Below, one piece after another: positions 26,565 through 36,138 of a stretch of 64,000 bases of DNA. The position numbers were made by a program, and so were the translations under genes. The DNA is taken from contig NZ_PVBR01000022.1 of assembly GCF_002980495.1 (NCBI RefSeq), positions 29,269-93,268 of the forward strand. Direction: 5' to 3'. The notes below the pieces were generated by a model. That model did no database searches and was not told where the DNA came from. It saw only the letters and a program-made list of their open reading frames with translations. The number at the start of each line of letters is the position of its first letter. Position 1 is the first letter of the stretch. This DNA comes from Phyllobacterium phragmitis (lineage in GTDB: Bacteria; Pseudomonadota; Alphaproteobacteria; Rhizobiales; Rhizobiaceae).

Positions 26565-27193
26565 GGCAGCCCTCTCGGCAAGCCGGGAAGATCGGTCCAT
26601 AACCGCTCCGGCGTTTCGAGCGGCGGCTCGTCCGAACTTTGTTCGATTTCCGGAAAGTCCCGCACCAGGCGCATGGCGACGTCCAGATTGTAGCGGGCAT
26701 CCCAGAATTCCGGTCGGGCCGAAAGCGCCGCGCGATAACCGTCCTTGGCAAGATTGATGAGCGCGATCCCCGGGTCGATCTTGGTTTCCTCTATGAGAAC
26801 CAAGGCCCTCCGCAACCGCGCATTGGCAAGGTCGTATTGGAGCGCTGCAAGGATCTGCCGGTTACCGCTTGCCCGGATTGCCGGCACGAGTGCCTGCGCC
26901 TCGTCAAGACGGCCCCGCCTCATCAGGAAATGCCCGCGGGCAAGCAAAAGCTCCGGCCGCGCCTCATCATTGACTGCGATGTCCTGCCCGGCCGCGAGGC
27001 CGGCGATCGTGCGATTGTCGTTCCACGCCGACAAGGTCAGCCAGCTTGCAATGGTAAATCCGGCAAACGCCACCACCAACGCGTTCACCAGAAGGACGTC
27101 CTTCAGGCGCCCCAGCGGCTGTGAAGGAATACGGGCCCGCGCGCCGTCACCGAGCTTGCCGAGGCGCGGGAGAAAGGAAGAAAGATCAACCAC
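26561..27193 (-). CDS. mxaK: MxaK protein
   Basis: 210 residues from a GTG with GGGAGG five bases upstream. The start overlaps the mxaC stop by eight bases; the frame extends further upstream but only inside mxaC. One membrane helix (about residues 29-50) is followed by a helical, TPR-like region: ARPELLLARGHFLMRRGRLD, AALQYDLANARLRRALVL and EFWDARYNLDVAMRLVRDFP. This matches the MxaK pattern of a small membrane-anchored protein between mxaC and mxaL. It takes part in methanol dehydrogenase maturation. The start is the least certain part. Confidence 0.85.
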   Translation of the reverse strand: MVDLSSFLPRLGKLGDGARARIPSQPLGRLKDVLLVNALVVAFAGFTIASWLTLSAWNDNRTIAGLAAGQDIAVNDEARPELLLARGHFLMRRGRLDEAQALVPAIRASGNRQILAALQYDLANARLRRALVLIEETKIDPGIALINLAKDGYRAALSARPEFWDARYNLDVAMRLVRDFPEIEQSSDEPPLETPERLWTDLPGLPRGLP

Positions 27194-28211
27194 GCTTACC
27201 TCCCGGTGCGAGCGCCGGCCGGTATCGCTCGGCAAGGCCCCGCTCGGCAAGCTTGGCCAGCGCAAGGAGCGCGACGGCCACCGCGGCGATTGCATAGCAA
27301 AGGCTGGAAAGGTCGCGGCGCGGAATACGCTCGAAATAAGCGAGCGGCCGCATCTCCTGCTTGTCGATTTCCGCAATCGCCTGCTCGACGGCCTGTGGCG
27401 AGCCAGCCTCGAAGGCGCGATACGGAATACCGAGAGTGGACAGAAACAAATGGAGATGCCGTTCGGGATTGACCTGCGGCGTGTCCGGCTGTCTCGGGTC
27501 CGGCGGATCGAAGATGCCACGGCTGCCTTTGGTCCGCAAAAACAGCCAGTACAGATTGAGCGGCGTCCGTGCGGCAATGCTGCGCAATGTCGCCTGCACC
27601 CGCCGGTCTATGACTGCAGCCCCGTCGGAAACAAGAACGACGGCGCGCGAGGCGTTGGCCGCGTTCTCGTCGAACATTGTCATGGCGAGGACAAGGCCTC
27701 GCCCCACATCGGTTTTCGCCAAGCCAGGCCGATCGATTGCGGCGACCGCTGCCTTGACCGTGTCATGACGGCTGGTGAGCGGCAGGACGGGCATGGGCGA
27801 CGTTGAAAATGCAGCCACCCCGATTCTGTCGTGCGGCCGGCGCGTGACGAAATCGGAGATGAGGCGCTTCGCGGCGTCGGATTTCGATTCTTCGCTTCCA
27901 CTCGGCAGGCGGTTGCCGAAGCTGTTGTCCATACTGCTCGACCGGTCGAAAAGAAGCACGACGTTTGCACCGTTTCCGATCCGCTCGACCGGCTGCTCAC
28001 GTCTGTGAAATCCGGCGAGGCCGAAGACGATAGCCGCAATTGCCAGGGCGCCAGCCAGATGCAGCCCGATATCGGTCGCAAAGGAGAGCCGGTCGCGGGG
28101 AACAGCAGTGAGCGAGGGATAACCGGAGGCGGCGAACACCGTCGCCACGAAGGGGAGGAATGCCAGTGGCAGGAGCAGGAGTACAGCCGGATGATCAACG
28201 GCAAAATTCAC
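27186..28211 (-). CDS. mxaC: MxaC, von Willebrand factor A domain protein
   Basis: 341 residues. Two N-terminal membrane helices (about residues 7-29 and 48-66), a vWA domain with VVLLFDRSSSMDNSFGNRLP and later VVLVSDGAAVID, and a C-terminal membrane helix near residue 310 are visible. It belongs with MxaL in the same maturation machinery, resembling BatA/BatB pairs. The start overlaps the mxaA stop by ATGA. Its position between mxaA and mxaK matches the order in Methylobacterium and Paracoccus. Confidence 0.9.
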   Translation of the reverse strand: MNFAVDHPAVLLLLPLAFLPFVATVFAASGYPSLTAVPRDRLSFATDIGLHLAGALAIAAIVFGLAGFHRREQPVERIGNGANVVLLFDRSSSMDNSFGNRLPSGSEESKSDAAKRLISDFVTRRPHDRIGVAAFSTSPMPVLPLTSRHDTVKAAVAAIDRPGLAKTDVGRGLVLAMTMFDENAANASRAVVLVSDGAAVIDRRVQATLRSIAARTPLNLYWLFLRTKGSRGIFDPPDPRQPDTPQVNPERHLHLFLSTLGIPYRAFEAGSPQAVEQAIAEIDKQEMRPLAYFERIPRRDLSSLCYAIAAVAVALLALAKLAERGLAERYRPALAPGGKRG

Positions 28212-29128
28212 GACGCGATCCTCTCCGCTTCGGCGAGGCGTGCGCCCAGGCCGATGAGCGCCGTCGGCGGCAGGTCGGCCTGGGCTCCCGCGGCATCAGC
28301 CTGAAAAAAAGCACGCCGTGACACCTGGAAGAAGCGGCTGATATCGGTTCCAAGCGGACGAAATGCCGGCGCCGACTCCAGAAAGGCAGGCAGATCGTCC
28401 GCGAGCACCGCTCGTCCTGCCGTCGCATCGAAGGCGCGGTGCAAAGAGAGAAGTCCGGCGCGGTACGCCTCCACTCCCGATCCCTCCCTGAGCGCCTGTC
28501 GAACCGCACGAGCGGCACGCGCGAATGGGCGCTTGCCCCGTCTGGCAAAGGGCCACCACGCACGATGATAGGCGAGAAGGCCGAGCAGCAGAGTCGAGAT
28601 GATGCCAGAGGCGATCGCCACCGCAAACCGCGTACGGACAGGGATTGGTACGGCCCCGATATCTTCGCGCAGATAGAGCGGCTCGCCGCCGCGCGGCAGG
28701 ATCTCGCGCAACGGCGACATCAGAAAGGTCCACCCCGGTACATTGGCATCGACCTGACGCGTTCCATCGGTCACGGTCAGGGAAAACCCTGGAATTTCAA
28801 GCGCCCGTGGTTCGAGCGGGGCATAGAACGTCTGGTAATCGAGTGCGAGCCGATAGCGATGCAGGCCGCCGCGACTTCCACGGTCATGCAACGCTGCCGA
28901 CTTCAGGTCGAGCCAGTAGCTGATCGGTCGCGGCCTCGGCAAGGACGCGGGTTCGAATGTGAACGGCTCGTCAACGGCAAGCTCGACCTCGAGATGGATG
29001 ACGTCGCCGATGAAATAGCCGAAGGGCCGTGGTCCCATCAATTCGACAGCACGCACCTGGGCTGCCGCCTCCCCTGAGGCGAGAACGGCAATCAGGGCCA
29101 GGACGAGATGTGCCGGCATCACGCTCAT
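28208..29128 (-). CDS. mxaA: MxaA protein
   Basis: 306 residues. A signal peptide ends near AAAQ and is followed by a beta-rich periplasmic domain (residues 25-165: PFGYFIGDVIHLEVELAV, LEIPGFSLTV). One membrane helix (about residues 170-190) leads into a cytoplasmic C-terminal part (KRPFARAARAVRQALREG, LSLHRAFDATAG). This layout fits MxaA, which is needed for an active calcium-containing methanol dehydrogenase. Its start overlaps the 3' end of the damaged mxaS frame by ATGA, so translation may be affected by the mxaS lesion. Confidence 0.88.
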   Translation of the reverse strand: MSVMPAHLVLALIAVLASGEAAAQVRAVELMGPRPFGYFIGDVIHLEVELAVDEPFTFEPASLPRPRPISYWLDLKSAALHDRGSRGGLHRYRLALDYQTFYAPLEPRALEIPGFSLTVTDGTRQVDANVPGWTFLMSPLREILPRGGEPLYLREDIGAVPIPVRTRFAVAIASGIISTLLLGLLAYHRAWWPFARRGKRPFARAARAVRQALREGSGVEAYRAGLLSLHRAFDATAGRAVLADDLPAFLESAPAFRPLGTDISRFFQVSRRAFFQADAAGAQADLPPTALIGLGARLAEAERIAS

Positions 29129-29674
29129 CCGCTGATCAGGTTGTCGGTCAATTTGTCCGGGTCGAACCGATCGACCATATGGAACGGCGGTCGCGCCCGT
29201 TGCTTGAGCAACGCGTCAAACGCGGCAAGACGCGCTTGCCGGGCATTGCGCCACCGGTCCCGCAACGCCGGGCGCATGACCGTAAGCCGGCGGCGTCCGG
29301 TTTCCAGATCTTGCAGTTCCACAAGCCCCCAGGCGGGAAGGTCCTCATCCTCGCCGGCATCGCGCAAGAGCACCGGCACAATGTCATGCCGCCACAATTT
29401 GTCCAGAATCTCCTTGAGCTGCGCAACCGGGAAGAGAAAATCCGAAACCAGAAAGACGAGGCTTCGCTGCAGAGGAAGCCGCTCCGCCGCTGCGGCCAGC
29501 CCCCGCATGCTTGCGCCGCGCGGCATGGATATGGCGCCGGAACTCGCCGCTCCCCCCTTCCCCGGAACCGCGATGGGCGCCCGGATGGACGCCGGTGGGA
29601 CGCCAGCGCAGCCTATAGGATATCGGCGACAGCGCCGGCAGGCGAGCAAAGCCCTCGACCGAGCGCTCGCTCAT
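29125..29674 (-). pseudogene. mxaS: mxaS with internal deletion and frameshift
   Basis: The expected DUF58-type MxaS gene is broken. Its ATG at 29674 overlaps the mxaR stop by ATGA and codes MSERSVEGFARLPALSPISY through HPGAHRGSGEGGSGEFRRH, the usual N-terminus. After about 47 residues the family-like sequence continues in another frame: SMRGLAAAAERLPLQRSLVF, VSDFLFPVAQLKEILDKLW and so on to the stop that overlaps mxaA. Together the two parts give about 190 residues, against roughly 290-300 expected. The central segment with the RRIDLR... and vWA-like metal motif is absent. The junction lies near 29510-29540. A sequencing slip could explain the frame change but not the missing 100 residues. 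Confidence 0.8.
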
Positions 29675-30702
29675 GGCGTCGGCACCTTGTCGAAGACTGC
29701 CCGGCACAGTGCACGTACGATCGGCTCACGCCGGAGTTCATAGACGGGATCGAGAAAAATTCGATGGGCCATCACCTCGACGAAAACGTCGCGGATATCC
29801 TCGGGAACCACCATTTCGCGGCCCTCCAGCCAGGCACGCACCCGTGCGGCACGAACAAGGTAGGAGACGCCACGCGGGCTCGCGCCGCCGAACACGAGGC
29901 GCTCCATGTCGACGCCTTCGATTTCAATGCCATGCCGGTTCGGCGTGCGCACGGCCTGCCACAGCGCCACCGTATAAGCCTCCAGCGCCTCGCTCGTGCG
30001 GACCCCGCTCTGGATAGCGCGAGCAATGAAGGGAAGCTCCGTGAAATCCAGAACGCCTTCCCCTACTTCCGCGATAAGCGCATCGATGTCGTGGAAGCGC
30101 GGATCGAAAACGAGCCGCCGCCTGGTGGCCTCATCGGACGGCACCGGAATTTCGATCTCCATGAAGAAGCGGTCGCGCGCCGCTGCGGGCAGCTCGAAAG
30201 TCTCCTCCCGCTCGACCCTGTTGCGATCGGCAAAGACCTGAAGGAAAGGGAAGTTGAACTCCCGATCGAAGGCCGTAATGCTGCGCTCCGCCATGAGGCG
30301 CAACAGTAGTGAATGAACCTGCGGACGTGCGCGGTTGATTTCGTTGAAAAAGAAGATGGAGAGATCATTGCCGCTCCGCAGGAGCGGTCCAGGATCGATC
30401 CGCGGCTTTCCCTCCTTCGTGAGATGCGCGTGATAGATGAGATCGCCGGGCATCAAATCCACCGTGCCCTCAACGCGTTGAAACAGCCCGCCAATGGCCC
30501 GCGCCATGGCGCGCAGGAGCGTCGTCTTGCCGACGCCCACATCGCCCTCCAGCAAGACGTGTCCCCGGGCAAAGGTGGCGATCGTCAGGAGCTGGATGAC
30601 CCGCTCCTGTCCGAGGATGACTTTTGCCACCTCCTGCTGGAGGGCCTGGGCGCGCCCCCGCGCGTCGCTCAGCGTCGTGTCCACGTCACGTGCCAGATGC
30701 AT
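29671..30702 (-). CDS. mxaR: MxaR, MoxR-family AAA+ ATPase
   Basis: 343-residue MoxR-type ATPase with Walker A GDVGVGKTTLLR near residue 55, Walker B LSIFFFNEINRA, sensor-like segments (FADRNRVEREETFELPAAAR) and a C-terminal lid domain. MoxR ATPases work with vWA proteins as chaperones for cofactor insertion; here the partners would be MxaC, MxaL and normally MxaS. It is the first gene of the accessory half of the operon, 163 bases after mxaI, with a stem-loop in between. It overlaps the damaged mxaS by ATGA. Confidence 0.93.
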   Translation of the reverse strand: MHLARDVDTTLSDARGRAQALQQEVAKVILGQERVIQLLTIATFARGHVLLEGDVGVGKTTLLRAMARAIGGLFQRVEGTVDLMPGDLIYHAHLTKEGKPRIDPGPLLRSGNDLSIFFFNEINRARPQVHSLLLRLMAERSITAFDREFNFPFLQVFADRNRVEREETFELPAAARDRFFMEIEIPVPSDEATRRRLVFDPRFHDIDALIAEVGEGVLDFTELPFIARAIQSGVRTSEALEAYTVALWQAVRTPNRHGIEIEGVDMERLVFGGASPRGVSYLVRAARVRAWLEGREMVVPEDIRDVFVEVMAHRIFLDPVYELRREPIVRALCRAVFDKVPTP

Positions 30703-30810
30703 GATGGCGTCACCACTTCATCGTTACGCTCGGGCGATGCCGCGGGAATGACCAGAGCGGGGTAATCCGCTTCTATGCCATCCGATATGCGGCCGCGCCG
30801 CCTGCCTCCC

Positions 30811-30847
30811 GGTTGAGCGTCAGGTCCTCTCGGATTCCGGCTCAACC
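30811..30847 (-). promoter_or_regulatory. Stem-loop between mxaI and mxaR
   Basis: GGTTGAGC at 30811-30818 and GCTCAACC at 30840-30847 are perfectly complementary around a 21-nt loop, 18 bases after the mxaI stop. It could attenuate transcription into the accessory genes or stabilise the mxaFJGI message; no U-tract follows. Confidence 0.45.
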
Positions 30848-30865
30848 AAGAGGAGCAGCGTGTTC

Positions 30866-31177
30866 TCACTCAGCAGGAATTTCGCTGACGTCATAGATGA
30901 ATTCTCCGGTTTTCTTCAGATGCTCCACCCGTTTCCGATTGCGCTCCTCCATGGCCTGAATGGTTTCCTGCTGCTTGTTGAGCTCCATCGGGTCGTGCTT
31001 TGGATCGTACTTCGAACCAGCGATGACAGCTGGGTAACCCGGCTTCGGCTCCCAGCAATTTCCCGGCGCCTTGCAGTTCGTGCCGTCATAGGCTCCCGCC
31101 GACGACGCAATGAGCGCCAACGCCGCCGCTCCCGCTGAGGAAATGATCACTCGATTGACCCGCTTGAAAATAGACAT
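30866..31177 (-). CDS. mxaI: Methanol dehydrogenase small (beta) subunit MxaI
   Basis: 103-residue precursor. A signal peptide ends near SSAGA, and the mature lysine-rich protein starts YDGTNCKAPGNCWEPKPGYP. The two cysteines form the known disulfide of the beta subunit. KYDPKHDPMELNKQ and EERNRKRVEHLKKTGEF match the long helix that wraps the alpha subunit. It pairs with MxaF as an alpha2beta2 periplasmic enzyme. XoxF-type enzymes lack this subunit, so its presence confirms the Mxa type. GGGAGAA precedes the ATG. Confidence 0.96.
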   Translation of the reverse strand: MSIFKRVNRVIISSAGAAALALIASSAGAYDGTNCKAPGNCWEPKPGYPAVIAGSKYDPKHDPMELNKQQETIQAMEERNRKRVEHLKKTGEFIYDVSEIPAE

Positions 31178-31279
31178 GTCAGTTCTCCCTTTCTCGTTTC
31201 CATCATCTTGTCATCAACGCCCGTCGCCCGCCGACAGCGCTTCGGTTCCGGCGTGATGCCGCCGAATTCAGTTTGGTCC

Positions 31280-31843
31280 CTAACCGCACTCGCCATTGGC
31301 TGCGATATCAGTCGGTTGCTTGTTGTCGGCGGAATATGGCTTGAACACCTTACGCTGCTCCTCGGTGAGCCACTTCGCCTTCTTCGGATCGCCTTTGTAG
31401 AGATGGCGGGTCCAGGCCATGGCAAGCAGCATCTCGTCCAAGGGAAGAACGCTGTACTGGGGACCCATCTGGCCTTGCGCGCCGCCGTAGATCGTCTCGA
31501 AGAGGCCTTTGTCTGTTTCGTTCTTCGGATAGGTCCAATAATCATCATTGAGACCCGGCCCGATCTTGCCTTCGCCGAGATGCCCGTGGCATCCGGAGCA
31601 GGCGGTCAGGAAAATCTCCTCGCCCTTCGGCAGGCAGGCGGGATTTTCATTATAGGAATTGATCCCGCTATCGAGGAACGTCTTGACGGCCGCCGTGTCG
31701 CGCCCCTCCTCCACCGCATCATCGAGGTTCAAAACCTCGCCGGTAACCGTATTGTTGAAGGTAAGCGCTGCACGCGCGCCCCAGGCACCTCCTGCGCTGG
31801 CAAGTGCCCCGAGGAGAATCCATGCGACTGTTTTCCGTTTCAT
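31280..31843 (-). CDS. mxaG: Cytochrome cL, electron acceptor of methanol dehydrogenase
   Basis: 187 residues from [10 protein letters not shown]; a TTG three codons upstream is less likely. A signal peptide ends near ARAA. One haem site C82-SG-C85-H86 ([20 protein letters not shown]) is present, with a probable Met ligand in [11 protein letters not shown]. Cytochrome cL takes electrons from the PQQ of MxaFI in the periplasm and passes them to a class I cytochrome c. It lies between mxaJ and mxaI as in the classical mxaFJGI order. Confidence 0.94.
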   Translation of the reverse strand: MKRKTVAWILLGALASAGGAWGARAALTFNNTVTGEVLNLDDAVEEGRDTAAVKTFLDSGINSYNENPACLPKGEEIFLTACSGCHGHLGEGKIGPGLNDDYWTYPKNETDKGLFETIYGGAQGQMGPQYSVLPLDEMLLAMAWTRHLYKGDPKKAKWLTEEQRKVFKPYSADNKQPTDIAANGECG

Positions 31844-31910
31844 CCTGCTCAATCTACCCGTTCGTTTCCAAAATTCGTTGTCCGGTTCGTTTGCCCCTTA
31901 CGCAGGCAAG

Positions 31911-32843
31911 CTAGGTATTGGGCTGCAAGAGCGGGATTCCTTCCTCTTCCAGAATGGCCTCGATCTGCGGACGTACCTTCAGCAATGCCGCGTCGATTTC
32001 CTCGCGCAGGTCGGTGTCGCCTTGGCGCACAGCGATCGACTGATCGAATTGCTGCGGGATAAGCTCCCCGCTTGCCGTCAAACCATTCTGGTCGATGACC
32101 TTCATGGTCAGCGGCGTTGAGGAATTCTTGACGTAGCGCGCAACATCGGGTGCGAATGCCACTGCAGCATCGGCGGTTCCGTTCGCAACCTCCGAAACGA
32201 GCCTTTCGCCACTGACTTGCGTGAACTGGTTACGGCGGTCGGTAAAGTTCACCAACGAATACTGGTAGATCAGATTGTCTTCGTAGAGACCGGTCTGCTT
32301 CAGCATCACCTCGGCGGGAGAATGGAATTGATAGCCGATCGTTTTCACCTTGCGCAGATCCTCGTCCGACCAGTTGTCGATCTCCAATCCCCTGTCGGTT
32401 CGCGTGATGAAAACGTAGCCCGTCCGGTAGTAGGGCTTGCTGGTCAGCACGCGCGGATCGCCGTCGTCGAGGCCCATCACGACGTCGCAGGCGCCTTTAT
32501 CGAGGAAGTCGCGAACCAGGAAGATCGATGGCTTGTCCGTCCAGACCAATTCGGGCTTGCGGCCCATCGCATCGGCGATGACGACGGCGACACGATTTTC
32601 GAAGCCGCTGCCGTCCTTCATCGTGTATGGCGCGCCCTTTGTAGAGGCGCAGATGCGAAGAACCCCGTCAGGCGCGCGCAGCTCTGCTGCCTCGGTGCCT
32701 TCGGCTGCACCTGCGGCCAAGGCGATCCCCGTCGAAAGCGCAACACAGATCGCCGTGCTTGCGGCGCCGATTAACGGCCCCAGGCCAAATTGTCCGGATG
32801 TTGTCGAAGAGACGGTCGTGCGGTCTCTTTCAATGCTGTTCAT
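31911..32843 (-). CDS. mxaJ: MxaJ, periplasmic binding-protein-like methanol oxidation protein
   Basis: 310 residues from MNSIERD, preceded by GGAGGAG. An unusually long N-terminus of about 50 residues with a hydrophobic export segment leads to a family-3-like solute-binding fold: VLRICASTKGAPYTMKDGSG, KGACDVVMGLDDGDPRVLTS, KPYYRTGYVFITR and VSEVANGTADAAVAFAPDVA. MxaJ is needed for functional methanol dehydrogenase and has been suggested to act as a chaperone. It lies between mxaF and mxaG in the same transcript. Confidence 0.93.
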   Translation of the reverse strand: MNSIERDRTTVSSTTSGQFGLGPLIGAASTAICVALSTGIALAAGAAEGTEAAELRAPDGVLRICASTKGAPYTMKDGSGFENRVAVVIADAMGRKPELVWTDKPSIFLVRDFLDKGACDVVMGLDDGDPRVLTSKPYYRTGYVFITRTDRGLEIDNWSDEDLRKVKTIGYQFHSPAEVMLKQTGLYEDNLIYQYSLVNFTDRRNQFTQVSGERLVSEVANGTADAAVAFAPDVARYVKNSSTPLTMKVIDQNGLTASGELIPQQFDQSIAVRQGDTDLREEIDAALLKVRPQIEAILEEEGIPLLQPNT

Positions 32844-33026
32844 GGTGGAATCTCCTCCCAAAACTCCGCTCTCGGAGCGTCTTGTGGTTCTTGCGGACGG
32901 TGGCGCGGACACCCGCGTGCGTGTGGCGCGGGTGCCCGACTCCCGCCGAAGGGATGCCGGCGCTAGGGATCGCGCCGACGACGGCGAAGGCGGAGAGTGG
33001 GGCCCGCGATGGTCGGGCCCCGCCGA

Positions 33027-34913
33027 TCACTCAGGGGCGTATTCGCCGACGGTAACGTCGTCGTAGGGGCTCTTCCCATCGATTGAAAAGACCATCACGC
33101 CGCCGCCCATCTGCGTGTAGTGCTGCAGGTTCTTGAAGGCGCCGACCGCACCGAGCCCGGCTGTCGGATCCTGCAGATCGAACACCAGCCCTACGCCGGG
33201 CCACCCGCCGACCCCATACATGATGGCGACATACTGGGTGCCGTCGTGCTCATAGGTCATCGGATTGCCGATCACGCCCGAGGGAAGCTTGAACTTCCAG
33301 AGCAACTCGCCGGTGTCGCTGTCTCGCGCCTTGATGAACCCATCAAGCGTGCCGTAGAAGACGAGATCGCCAGCGGTGGCCATGGTCCCGCCCCAGACCG
33401 AGAAGCGTTCCATCTTGTCCCATTTGAATTCACCAGTGATGGCGTTATAGGCCTTGATCTGACCGAGACCCTCATAGCCCTGGCGGTCGCCCTTCGGGCC
33501 GGGATACATGTTCAGTGTCGCGCCGACGAAGAACTGTCCTGCGCGGTAGGGCAGCATGAACGGTTCCCAATCCATGCAGATGTGGTTGATCCCCATGAAA
33601 AAGAGCTTCCGTTCAGGATCGTAGGAATCGTGGCCCTGATTGTGGTACCCCATCGCGGAAGGGCAGATGTCGCGCGCCAGGTGATCCATGCGGGTAGCGT
33701 ATTCGGGATCGCGAACCGGCAGGCCCGTCTGTAGATCGACATGCGTGAAGACATTCACCGTGTCGTCCATCTTGTCGGCGGAGATGAGTTCACCGTTTTC
33801 GCGATCGAGGGTGTAGACGATGCCGTTGCGGTCGGGATGGGTGAGCAGCTTGCGCATCTTGCCGCTCTTGTCCTCCTGCTCGCTCAGCATGATCACGTTG
33901 ACGCCGGCGTAGTCCCATTCGTCATGCGGCGTCTTTTGATAGCCGAACTTGGCCTCACCGGTATCGACATCGCGAGCCATGATCGTCATGGTCCACTTGT
34001 TGTCGCCGGGCCGCATGGTCTCGTTCCACGGCGCCGGATTGCCCGTGCCGTAATAGACCATATTGGTGTCCGGATCGTAGGCGTACCAGCCCCAGTTCGT
34101 ACCGCCGCCGATCTTCCAAGCCTCGCCTTCCCAGGTCTCGACGCCAAGCCCCTGTTGACCATAATGAGGGTTGCTCTGATTGAAGTCGGCGCCGATGAGC
34201 ACATCCTGATCGGGGCCGGTGGCATAGGCGCGCCATTTCTGCTCGCCCGTCTTTACGTCATAGGCCGTGAGATAGCCGCGCACGCCAAGTTCGGCGCCCG
34301 AGGAACCGACAAGCACCAGGTCCTTCACGACCAAGGGTGCGATGGTCAGCGTCGAGCCGACTTTGATGTCGGAGTTCTCCAGCTTCCAGTATTCGGCGCC
34401 GGTTTCCGCATTGAGGGCGACGATGTGCCCGTCGAGCTGCGTCTTGAGGATAAGGGGTGGAACCGTTCCATCGCCCGGCCAATACGCCAGGCCGCGGTTC
34501 ACGACGTCGCAGCAGGCGACCGCACGCGCCAGCGGATCCTGTTTCGGCTTGTGATGCCAGAGGATTTTGCCGGGGTCGTCCAGGTTCAGTGCAAAGGTCG
34601 AGTTGGGGAATGCGCCGTGGACATACATCTTGCCGTCCACGACGAGCGGCGCGCCCTCATGGCCGTGCAGCACACCGGTCGAGAAGGACCAGGCGGCTTT
34701 CATATTACGCACGTTACTTTTGTTGATCTGGTCGAGCTTGCTGTATTGGTCCTGGCTGTAGTTCTTGCCTGGCATCACCCAGTTTTGCTCATTCTGTGAC
34801 AGCTCATTAAGTCTGTCGTTGGCGATTGATGGCCACGCTCCGCCGATCTGGGCGCTCGCAACCACCACAGAGGCCAACGCCGCCGCCGATACCGATGTGA
34901 ACAACGAATTCAT
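33027..34913 (-). CDS. mxaF: PQQ-dependent methanol dehydrogenase large subunit MxaF
   Basis: 628-residue precursor from MNSLFTSV with GGGAGG upstream. A signal peptide of about 25 residues precedes an eight-bladed propeller. The vicinal disulfide Cys134-Cys135 ([12 protein letters not shown]), [10 protein letters not shown] with a Ca ligand Glu, and [10 protein letters not shown] with catalytic Asp334 are visible. Residue 336, two after the catalytic Asp, is Ala. Lanthanide-dependent XoxF enzymes carry Asp there, so this is the calcium-dependent MxaF. It oxidises methanol to formaldehyde in the periplasm with MxaI and passes electrons to MxaG. Confidence 0.97.
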   Translation of the reverse strand: MNSLFTSVSAAALASVVVASAQIGGAWPSIANDRLNELSQNEQNWVMPGKNYSQDQYSKLDQINKSNVRNMKAAWSFSTGVLHGHEGAPLVVDGKMYVHGAFPNSTFALNLDDPGKILWHHKPKQDPLARAVACCDVVNRGLAYWPGDGTVPPLILKTQLDGHIVALNAETGAEYWKLENSDIKVGSTLTIAPLVVKDLVLVGSSGAELGVRGYLTAYDVKTGEQKWRAYATGPDQDVLIGADFNQSNPHYGQQGLGVETWEGEAWKIGGGTNWGWYAYDPDTNMVYYGTGNPAPWNETMRPGDNKWTMTIMARDVDTGEAKFGYQKTPHDEWDYAGVNVIMLSEQEDKSGKMRKLLTHPDRNGIVYTLDRENGELISADKMDDTVNVFTHVDLQTGLPVRDPEYATRMDHLARDICPSAMGYHNQGHDSYDPERKLFFMGINHICMDWEPFMLPYRAGQFFVGATLNMYPGPKGDRQGYEGLGQIKAYNAITGEFKWDKMERFSVWGGTMATAGDLVFYGTLDGFIKARDSDTGELLWKFKLPSGVIGNPMTYEHDGTQYVAIMYGVGGWPGVGLVFDLQDPTAGLGAVGAFKNLQHYTQMGGGVMVFSIDGKSPYDDVTVGEYAPE

Positions 34914-35589
34914 GAATTTTCCTCCCGTTTCCGGCCCTTGCCCATGCATAGATTTTTGCTTCTCCGGCTGCGCCTATGTGCACAGCCGGAGCAATTGTGC
35001 CGTAGAATCCGATGGGAATTCTGCAGTTCAATATTGCCCATGCTCCAACCCGCCGAGGTGCTGCTGATCGGCAACGCCGCGGCGACAGATTCCTGGAGGA
35101 ACTGTCAGAGGTACACGCATTTAATAAATCCTCCCGGTTCACGACCTTTGAATCGCCCGCTTCCTCAGCAGAAGGCTGCAGTAGATTCATTTGTGGGGAA
35201 GTATTTCCGACAGCGTGTCACGACCTAGCCAGGCGAGCAGCGGGCACCGTGTTGCCCACCTCACTTAGCCTCCGAAAGGCGACCATCGCTCCCTTAAAAC
35301 GATGATGCCCTGTGAAGCCGGAAATTAAGAAAAGCCTACTCACACTTCAAACAACTGTCATTAGACATGCTTGCAAAAAGGCGGCGGGCTTTCTGGCAAC
35401 TTCCGCCCCTTTCGTGGCAACAGAATATCCCGTTGAACGGGAACATCTGGCAAGAAAACATGCCGTAGATTACCACGTGAAGTCTGTTTAATATGAACGC
35501 TCACAGGAGGATTTTCTTGTGAAGCACGATCGCGCCACCTCGACCCTTTGCGGTCGAAGCCTGGGCGGGAGACGACGGGAAATCGGACA
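34914..35589. promoter_or_regulatory. Divergent control region between mxaF and moxZ
   Basis: 676 bases without a credible gene, separating the minus-strand mxa operon from plus-strand moxZYX. It must hold both promoters and any MoxX operator. A 15-bp palindrome at 35428-35442 is listed separately. I looked for a pqqA-like peptide gene and found none. Confidence 0.55.
35428..35442. promoter_or_regulatory. 15-bp palindrome upstream of moxZ
   Basis: TCCCGTT-G-AACGGGA has two perfect 7-bp arms and lies 148 bases before the moxZ start in the region divergent to mxaF. The symmetry suits a dimeric LuxR-type regulator such as MoxX. Binding is not shown. Confidence 0.35.
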
Positions 35590-36111
35590 ATGCCAACGGT
35601 ACTGACAGCCCGGCTCAAATTCGCGTTCACGCTGGCACTCACATTGGCTGTCGCGGCCTGTGAGGAACAGCCGGAAAACGAGCAGCCGCTGCGCCCGACT
35701 GTTGGGGCGAATGAAGGGAGCGTGATTGCGGAGAAGCGCTGGCTCGAGATCAGCGAGCCGACGGCGCCCGAGCATTGGCTGGCCAGCCGCGAGGCCGGAG
35801 CAGACGTGGCGCTCTCGGCGCCCGAGGTCGAGGCATTTCGCAATCTCCTTGCGCGCGCCGATCGACGCTACACCGAAACTCCACGCATGATCGCCAATCG
35901 CGCCGTGCAGATAGAGGAGATGCTCGCCGACCGGGGCATCGATGAAAATGCGCGGCTCGTGATCGAAGGTCTCACCGAGGTCGGCGCCGACGACGAAGGA
36001 CGTGGATTCGGCGAAACGGCTCAGCACTATTTCAATGCACGTGCAAACGGTGCCGATCGTGAAGAAGGCCTGCGTCTGTTACAACGGCCTGAGGGAAGAA
36101 CGCTGCGCTGA
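35590..36111 (+). CDS. MoxZ-like lipoprotein
   Basis: 173 residues from MPTVLTARLK; the frame is open 14 codons further up, but GGGA precedes this ATG. A signal peptide ends in a lipobox LAVAAC followed by EEQPENEQ, so it is probably membrane-anchored in the periplasm. The rest is soluble, acidic and helical (VEAFRNLLARADRRYTETPR, VQIEEMLADRGIDENARLVI). In Paracoccus the methanol regulators moxZYX stand next to mxaF in this order, with a small anchored protein first. The assignment rests mainly on that context. Confidence 0.6.
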   Translation: MPTVLTARLKFAFTLALTLAVAACEEQPENEQPLRPTVGANEGSVIAEKRWLEISEPTAPEHWLASREAGADVALSAPEVEAFRNLLARADRRYTETPRMIANRAVQIEEMLADRGIDENARLVIEGLTEVGADDEGRGFGETAQHYFNARANGADREEGLRLLQRPEGRTLR

Positions 36112-36138
36112 AAAAAGTGCTGGGGGGAGGAGTTCGGC

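Noticed and set aside
33027..34913. Lanthanide-dependent XoxF identity for the methanol dehydrogenase
   Set aside because: The residue two after the catalytic Asp is Ala, not Asp, and a genuine mxaI gene is present.
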